NCBI GenBank assembly: GCA_028023455.1 | Contig: JAQFVV010012396.1 | Span: 8,040,085-8,104,084, forward strand | Source: Epiperipatus broadwayi | Lineage: Eukaryota; Onychophora; Udeonychophora; Euonychophora; Peripatidae | Length of the DNA stretch: 64,000 nt | Direction of reading: 5' to 3' | Part shown: one piece after another, positions 56,817 to 64,000 of the stretch | Numbering within the stretch: position 1 is the stretch's first letter | How the letters are laid out: the number at the start of each line of letters is the position of its first letter | The notes under the pieces: model-generated | What the model saw: only the letters and a program-made list of their open reading frames with translations | Databases searched by the model: none | What the model was told of the DNA's origin: nothing | Program-made: the position numbers and the translations under genes

Positions 56817-57654
56817 TAAACTTTCATAATGCATAGCTGTAGTTGAATAAATTGCTAATCAAATCAACTGTCATTATAAATAATAAAGTATCTTCTAAAA
56901 AATAGCTTAGACAAACATTTATGTATTTTGGGTTACATTTACATAAAAAAAATTAGGAAAAAAAATTGATATTAGAGCACTATTAGAAATATTTGTAGAA
57001 TATTTAAGAATTAAGCAAAATGAATCTGAGTATATGCTTTGAGGCAAAAAAAAATATTTAAAGTATTCTGAAATAAAATATAACAGTTGTATAAAAAGAC
57101 ATAATAAAAGAGATAAGTGAATAGCTATAAATGTTTGAGAAATAAAACAAATAATAGAGAAGATTGGAAAAGATGTATGGGAATGTAGCTACTAATGATG
57201 ATGATGAGATTTGAAGATCATGTTTAAACAGATATGAAGTAAAAAAAAGATTTGAAGTACTGAAAAAATAATTGTGTTGGAAAAGAATTACCTGATATGT
57301 TTTATAGTAAACTTAAATATATTTGCCATCCATTTTTTAATATAACAATGCATTAAAACATATAATAAAATATTATATTAATGAATACTACAGAAATCAT
57401 AGAGGAGTGATACACCATTCTCATTCAGTATGTGTTATATTAAAATATATAGCTATTGGTAGAATATACATATCCAGGATATTGAGTTATGAAAGTAAAA
57501 GATGAATACTTAGAAACTGCAAACCAGATTAAAATCTTCAAATATTTAAAATGGCCAAATCAAATGATGACAAAAAATAATAATAACATTGCATCTCAAG
57601 AATTTAATTGAAATATATTTTTTATAAAAACATAAAATGAAAAGGAAAAAAAAA
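56817..57654. other. AT-rich non-coding DNA
   Basis: No gene or repeat family is recognised. Confidence 0.45.
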
Positions 57655-57790
57655 TAGTAATGTATAACGATCCGGAGAATGAGACTTAACGTAATCTGCA
57701 CTACAAGGGCGCCATCTAGGTATTTGAACCTAGAAAAATTTATATAGTAGGCAGATACGTAAGTTTAAAAAAAAATTATTTTGGTTGATT
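57655..57790. other. Unexplained GC-richer patch
   Basis: Contains 'acgatccggagaatgagact' and 'gggcgccatctaggtatttg'. The word 'gcgccatct' also occurs (complement) in the 418-bp retrozyme unit, but no wider match or hammerhead core is visible. Confidence 0.3.
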
Positions 57791-58069
57791 CCAGTCATTA
57801 GCCCATTGTCACTAGCTCAATGGAAAAGCAGATATTTATATTTTACAATAAATTCTTATCTAAGAATATTTTAAAAAAAGAATAAAATAAGCCACTGCCA
57901 GTAATTAACATACAAAACATTTATTTACGCACATATATATAAAATTTAACATTATTATTTTAGCATGTTTACTTTAACATTTAACATTATTTTTAACTTT
58001 TATTTTAGATTTCAATTTACATTTTAATTTTTTTAAGTTCACACAGATGGATTTATAAAAGTTTGTTTT

Positions 58070-58870
58070 ATAAATGTTGAGTATAGATCGGTTACATAGA
58101 TCACACGGTCAAAAACATTTCAAAGTAAACATAAACGATCAAAATATAAAGTCATTGATGGAAATGCAGAGGGAAATTTATAAGAAACCCAATGACATTC
58201 CTCATAAGATGCCACAAGACACCAATAACTTAAAATACATCTGACATAAATACATCTTAGATACTCATCATAAGGTATCAGTATTTACCGAATGTCTATA
58301 TATTTTGATCAAATATGAAAACCAAAAACATAATTAACTGGTAACGAACCCATGCAAGTGTCTATACCCAACTTAAATTTAATGCATTTTTATTTAGAGT
58401 GTCGAGTATGAATAGACTACATAGATTGCATTTGAAAAGAAAATATTCTATCCTTGTTTAACCTTAGGCCAAAAGTTCGCAGTCAAACCAACTTCAATCC
58501 ATCTGATATATCAATGTATTCAATGTAATATGACTATGACAGCACAAATAGGTTAAGAGAAGAAATTGCCTTTCGTCAGATAGGAATACTACATCTATCT
58601 GATGATAAGAGCAATAAAAAAAACTCCATAGGAAAAGACTGCGGTCATTTTGCCGACTTACGATTGCATTCCATAGGCAAAAAGAAAGTGTGCGGCGTGA
58701 AAAGTGATTCTGCCAGTAGTAAATCTTGTACTACATCTACTAATTACACCAATATATCCAATCCATTGACCTAATTCAACTATGAAACAAATAACCTAAG
58801 ATTACCCTCCCCTAATATAACTTTACAAATCTATATAGCCATTCATGCCCAACTTAAGTTTAACATTTAT
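58070..58870. repeat. Direct repeats of unknown element
   Basis: 'tgagtatagatcggttacat' with 'agatcac' (58079) resembles 'cgagtatgaatagactacat' with 'agattgc' (58402). 'tacccaacttaaatttaa' (58366) resembles 'gcccaacttaagtttaa' (58848). It contains GC-richer segments such as 'gactgcggtcattttgccga' (58639). An 8-bp-arm hairpin is at about 58579-58606. No known family. Confidence 0.4.
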
Positions 58871-59096
58871 ATAATTTAATTTATCGCAAAACAAAATCAT
58901 AAATGAAACTTAAAGAACAAAAAAAAAATAAATGGAAATGATTTTACAAAAAAGAAATACATCAAATAAAATTATAACTAATTAATAAATAATTTAGTTT
59001 GGTCAGATAGGAATCTATTTCTATTTTTTTTAAATACTGGGAAAATATTTTAAAGTTCTTAGTGTTTTCAAATTAATATTCATTTAAGTTCATAAC

Positions 59097-59495
59097 GTGC
59101 TTACAGTTTTAGAAATGTTCATTAGTTATCCGTTTCTTGCCATGCAGTTACCCGTTGGTCCTTTATGGTTGATGGTATTCTTCCAGGCCTTGATGTCCTG
59201 TGGTCCGCAATATTGGAAAATGATGTTTCATTTTTTTTTTATAACAACTGAAGGAATTGAAAGTGCGTCTTTCAATCCCTTCATCTCCAACCCTTTCCAA
59301 CTTAACACATGTCCTCTCTTAAATTTTCTTGACTCACTTTTTATAGTAGCCTTTCAGATCCAATGGACATTATGTCACGACGATGTGATGGTCCTTTCGC
59401 TGAGGTCTGATTCCATTGTTTTTCATTCATTGTCTATTAGTTTCTACTGTTTTCCTATCCGACCATTGCTTATACATTTAAATGCCCAAGGCTAG
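59097..59495 (+). other. Unrecognised 132-codon open frame
   Basis: The longest open frame outside the LINE. Composition is less AT-skewed than its flanks, and the peptide is hydrophobic and Cys/Phe-rich without domains. The minus strand also reads with few stops in places (CGPQDIKAWK). It may be part of the unknown repeat just upstream. I do not assign a function. Confidence 0.2.
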
Positions 59496-60530
59496 TTTAC
59501 ATTTAACTAATTAAAACAATCATTTCCATTTTCTGATTAATTAATGTGTTTTCCAAACTTAAAGATATATTTTTATCTCTAAATCTTTTTGTTGAAAGAT
59601 TTAGTTTTTCTATTTTTAATAGTTTTATTTTAATAATAATTTTTTTTATCTGTGCAATTTTATGTATATACAAGTTTAAGATGATTTTTTTAATTTCCAA
59701 TTTTTAATTCTTAAAAAAGAAGCTTTTATTTGCGAACTTTTATTTTTTTTATGTTTAATAAAAAAAAATAATGTAACGTCGTATGTGCCCATTACAAATG
59801 TTTATCACCTCTTCAGGTCAACCACAATACTTTCTTAACAAAATAGTATAATTTGATTCAATTAATCCAATCAAGATATATTTCTGTTCTCAATTTAGAA
59901 TTTTAAATACGTTTTTACCATGTCAATTCTAGTTTAGAATGTAGTAACTTGTAGACAAAAATATATGAGTAATTAAAAAGAAATTTTTAAAAAATATTTT
60001 TTCAAAAGATTAATCTCAAATTATTTACTTAAAAGTTGGAAATCAATGCAGAAATATTTAACTCCAGATTCTATTACTCTCATCAATGCAATAAACTAAG
60101 TAGGATTAGTGATAAAGGTTATGTCCCATTATTTGGCATCCTTAATTCCATGGTGAATTACAATTTCAGAAAATATACAATATAAATAAAATCACTGAAT
60201 ACATATAATTAATTACCAAAATTTAAAAAAAAATAAAATACTGTATTACCATAAATTAAATAAGCTTATTAGTGAATATTTATTAAAAAATTAATTTCAT
60301 AAAAATAAATGAATTTAAAGTTATTATTTATATTTATTTGATTACAAAATAAATTAACGTTTTAAGTAGTAGAAATTTGATAAAATAATAACACAAGCAT
60401 CTCCTATTATCAATATAGAAAATCTTTTAAAAGTTTTGCAAAATATAATAAACATTAGAATTTCTTTGTACACTGTTTCAAAAACTGTGTTCTAAATGTA
60501 AAACCAACCATTTCAGTTTTTTAAATACCC
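59496..60530. other. AT-rich non-coding DNA
   Basis: No gene or element is recognised. Confidence 0.45.
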
Positions 60531-60539
60531 TTTTGAGGG

Positions 60540-61500
60540 TAAACATTTGACATAGAATTGCAAACTTTTTGTTTTTATATTTTATATACACTTGAAAATA
60601 AATTCAAACTAATTAATATGACTTTTTAACAATTCATTTTTTAAAAATAAAAGAAAACTAGAGTGTATACAATACTTGTTTTACTGCATTAATTTAGAGT
60701 GATAAAACCATGTGGAAAATTAAAAGTGCCATCTTTCATATAGAATTGGAAATAAATAAATTAGAAATATATATATTCATACAGTTTATAAATAAATAAA
60801 TCTTTATAAAATTTTTTGATATAGATATGATATTGTTTGGCCATGTTTTATTACATCAAGTGTCTGAGATTAACCTTATGCAGACATTAAAACAGGCACT
60901 ATATTTTACCACCTTTTTTTAATGAACTTTAGCATAAAATCCAAAATATTTTTGATTTGAACTATCACACAGAATTGTGAATAAATAGATATTCATACAG
61001 TTTATGAATAAATTAAATTTCTTCATAAAAGAGTGTTTTACAGATGCAATACTATATAATAATGTTTTGATACTTCGTGTAACTGAAATAACCTTTCATA
61101 GACATTAAAATCTTTCCATTTATGTCACTTTTTCTTTTTGTAAATAAACTTTTAGCATAGAATTACAAATATTTTTGATTGTGGTTATCATATTAAATTG
61201 CAAATAAACAGATATTTATAGACATCGATAAATTAATCTTCTTTATAGAGAGTTGTTTATAACAGTATTTGATCAATAGCTGATATAATTCTGTGTAAAT
61301 GAAAAAACTGTCATTATATTTTATTGACTTTTTAAATTGACTTTTAGTGTAAAGTCATAAATTTCTTTAATTGATTCACAGTCTATTGATTATAAATTAA
61401 TAGATATTTATACAATTTGTGAATAAATTATACATATTAATAAAAGATTGTATTATAGTTTTATTTTGTGGTTGCATATTTTACCTTTTTTGTCTAGACT
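60540..61500. repeat. Old tandem array, about 200-bp units
   Basis: At least four diverged units share 'ttagcatagaattgcaaa', 'attcatacagtttatgaata' and 'aataaattaatctt'. Clear unit starts are near 60550, 60924, 61148 and 61340, with partial copies between. Divergence is high, so amplification is old. No hammerhead core seen. Confidence 0.6.
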
Positions 61501-62164
61501 GATGTAATAGTGTACTAATAGTGATGTCTTATTTTTTTCTGTTGGCTTTTGTTTTCATAATAAATTGTATGTTTATAATTGTAAATTGTTTTATATGTCA
61601 TACATAATTGAGAATTAATATGTAATACTTGGTATAATTACAAACATGTTCAGATTCATTTTTTTAAAATTATTCAGCTTTTTCATTGATGTATAAATTA
61701 TGAAAATTGTAATTTTTAATGTATATTTTTGTAATGCTATATTAGTTGATCTAAAAGTTGTTATTCAACCTGAAATAATGTTTGTCTACCTGTATAATCT
61801 AAATCTTATGGTGTAATTTTTAGTTGAATCATTTTCATATACAAATGACAGGATTATAATTAAAGTGAAATTTATAATTTGTTTTCAAGTAGCATAAGAT
61901 TTTCAAAGCCTTTTCCAGTAGTCAGTATATAGCTAATCTCGACTAACCATACAACTGGTATTTGATTATTCTTAGAGATTGCCAGTTGACTAGCCTAATA
62001 AATAATGTCTTCTTCACTGCTTTTTTATGGATGACCTTTTCTACTGAGTAAAATATTTAAAGCTGTTTGACATTTTTATTAAAAAAATAAGATGAATGAT
62101 TTTGGATAGAGAAGATATAATGATGTTTTCCTGAGGGTTTGTGATGATGGAGTTTAAGTTGTAT
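61501..62164. other. AT-rich non-coding DNA
   Basis: No gene is recognised. Confidence 0.45.
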
Positions 62165-62645
62165 TTATATGTAGAACTATTTCCATCATCTAATATGAGT
62201 ATTTAATGTCTTTAAAAAATTGTATTTTATTTAAATATTCCTAATACATTCAACTGTTAGTAATAGCACACAGATTAGTAAATGGATAACGTTTTGAGAC
62301 TCCCCTCTTCTTCAGGTGTTGCTGACCTAACCAGTGATAGTACTAGCATGGAAATCGAACCTGGACCCTTAGATTCTTTAAGTAAACTTGGTTATAACAT
62401 TATTTTAAAATTAAATACTCAAATAATCTAAGGATCCAGGTTCAATTCCCATGCGAGTGCTGTTACTGGTCAGGTCTAGCAACACCTGAAGAAGAGAAGA
62501 TAAAAATACCTCTTGAAACGTTGTGCATGTATTAACCGTTGTGCTATTAGTAACCGTTGAATGTATTTTGAATATTTAAATAGAGCTAATTTTTTTTAAA
62601 GACATTCAATACTCATATTAGATGATGGAAATAGTCTAACATATA
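62165..62645. mobile_element. Large family B foldback
   Basis: The left arm (62165-62385) is an inverted copy of the right arm (62415-62645) around a short AT-rich centre. Shared blocks: 'ttccatcatctaatatgagt', 'aatacattcaactgttagta', 'ttcttcaggtgttgct', and 'gaacctgg' paired with 'ccaggttcaattcccatgc'. The last is B-box-like. No TSD confirmed. Best copy of family B. Confidence 0.75.
62483..62525 (+). ncRNA. Possible hammerhead-like relic (family B)
   Basis: CAC, CUGAAGA (62486-62492), AGAG paired with CUCU, GAAA (62515-62518), CGUU, then GUG. Core order fits a hammerhead with triplet GUU. However, stem III would be only AC/GU with no loop, stem I only three pairs, and an extra U lies next to the core. 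Could work only as a dimer, if at all. Confidence 0.3.
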
Positions 62646-64000
62646 AATAGAACCAAGATATGATAAAAATTTAAAAACACAAACTTATTTGTTATGAATT
62701 TAAAATCATGTTGGTTGGATATTACCACTATTATATTAATAATAATCAAAATTACATTGCAATATTAGTTTTTCATTGCATTTAAATATAAATAAATGTA
62801 TTTAAGTAGCTTAATTACTATATATATACACACATACTTCTTCATCTACTATGAACTAAAAGGAATGCTTCATCTTTTAAAAATATATGATGTAAAGGTG
62901 AGCTACTACTTCTAGATATTTTAAAAATATCATTTACTTAAAATTAGAGGAACAATTCAACTTAATTCAAAATTGATTAAATTACCATAAATGTAAGAAT
63001 AAACCGTAAATGAAAGTTCGAGTAAGACTTATTTGGTAAACTGAGATTAATTTATTTACAGATCGTATGAAATTATTATTTAAAAAAAAAAAAACTTTTT
63101 ATTAATAAATTTTATACATTTTGACGTAACTAAAAATGATATTTTAAAAAATCATATGATGCAGTATAAATAATGTTTTAAAGACGTTTTTCTGTTTACA
63201 TTACTTAAAATGAAATTCATTTTATCTGCCAAATTCTGGTATTACTGTCTCAGTAATATTGTTGCAATATAATTGAATTGTCGAGTTCACTGAAGTGAAA
63301 AAAGTACAAATTTGATTCTATTTGTATAATTAGCTTACACCTAAAAAAAAAAGAAATAAATTTTCAATTCAAATAAATCAAAGTTCAGATAAAATATATT
63401 TAATATAGATTAAGAATCAAAAGTGATCTATTTATCCAATGGTCCGAGTATGTGGTTAGTGACCAAAAAGTGTAGAGATTAATCTTTGATTGATAAAAGT
63501 AAAAGAAGAAACTCTCCGTTTTAATAATTAAATGGAATTGTGTTTTACACGCCAAAGCAATTTACTATATGTAAAGTACATGCAATATAGACGTCAAAAA
63601 GCCATCAAAGATTTTTTTTTCATACAACCACATCATTACAACATGTAATGCGCTGGGAACAGTGAGACAAATAATATATAATAACATCAGACAGACTACT
63701 ACACTATAATCTCGCTGCAAAAAAGCATCAAAACTAAACAATTCCCAATCATCAGATTATCAATTTTTATAACATATTCAATCTGGTTTGTGAGGTGTAA
63801 AATGACATATACACAGCCTCACCCAGATCAAAATGCCTGATTTACGAAAACAATGGGAAAGATTAAAAATAGAGATCAACTGTTGTCATCAAAATTTATT
63901 TTTGAAGAGACTTGGAAGCTATACAAACTTCCCAACCACTCAAATATACATGGATAATCACATCAACTGTCAACATTGGTCAATATTATATAATTTGAAG
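62646..64000. other. AT-rich non-coding DNA to window end
   Basis: No gene or element is recognised. The last 400 bases are a little less AT-rich but show no readable protein. Confidence 0.4.

Noticed and set aside
58579-58606. Short hairpin as a terminator or regulatory site
   Set aside because: 8-bp arms with a 12-nt loop and no adjacent gene. No evidence of function in this eukaryotic context.

Overview
This window looks like intergenic DNA from an AT-rich invertebrate animal genome. It is strongly A+T-rich by eye, dotted with long (TA)n tracts, and packed with decayed transposable elements. I find no host protein-coding gene I can support. The mix of RTE and Jockey-type LINEs, mariner, hAT, a Penelope-like fragment and tRNA-like repeats fits animals such as molluscs, arachnids or other invertebrates; I cannot place the species.

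The main discovery is a community of small non-coding repeats that carry hammerhead ribozymes (HHRs). At least four families are recognisable from the core CUGANGA...GAAA...NUH plus a complementary stem I. (1) A 418-bp unit is repeated about four times head-to-tail and then 1.2 times inverted at 43591-45744, with five HHRs. (2) A 369-bp unit at 22593-23197 has one full copy, one partial copy and an inverted end, bounded by a 13-bp target-site duplication (TSD). (3) Family A is dispersed (about 1.0, 5.0-5.8, 11.6, 15.2, 35.8-36.4, 41.9-42.2 and 49.6 kb). (4) Family C lies at 16.1-16.5, 17.8-18.0, 20.6 and 38.9-39.1 kb. A fifth repeat, family B, carries a weak HHR-like trace. Units 1 and 2 are related outside the ribozyme as well. 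These match what is known of metazoan retrozymes and HHR-bearing Penelope-like elements (PLEs): minimal self-complementary stem III, tandem or inverted dimers, and 11-14 bp TSDs. A decayed PLE GIY-YIG endonuclease end lies at about 32.1-32.5 kb, so a plausible mobilising partner has been in this genome.

Layout. 0-14 kb: mostly featureless AT-rich DNA with family A and B copies, a foldback insertion with a 12-bp TSD (3.1-3.5 kb) and a tRNA-like repeat. 14-24 kb: a long inverted repeat, three family C insertions, an RTE remnant and the 369-bp retrozyme. 27-31 kb: a nearly full-length but broken RTE LINE on the minus strand, flanked by a probable TSD, then a 5'-truncated RTE copy on the plus strand between (TA)n tracts. 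32-40 kb: the PLE endonuclease fragment, a hAT transposase pseudogene, a composite family A insertion, a tRNA-like repeat, a mariner pseudogene with a family C insertion just beyond its recognisable part, and a deleted hAT-like element. 42-46 kb: family A and the 418-bp HHR array. 50.9-56.2 kb: a decayed Jockey-type LINE interrupted by about 2.2 kb of other sequence and by a family B foldback. 56-64 kb: small duplications, unexplained GC-richer stretches, a diverged tandem array and a large family B foldback.

Nothing here forms an operon or pathway. The functional logic is parasitic: autonomous elements (PLE, LINEs) and non-autonomous ribozyme RNAs that probably used the PLE machinery. All assignments come from reading the sequence; no folding, alignment or database search was run.
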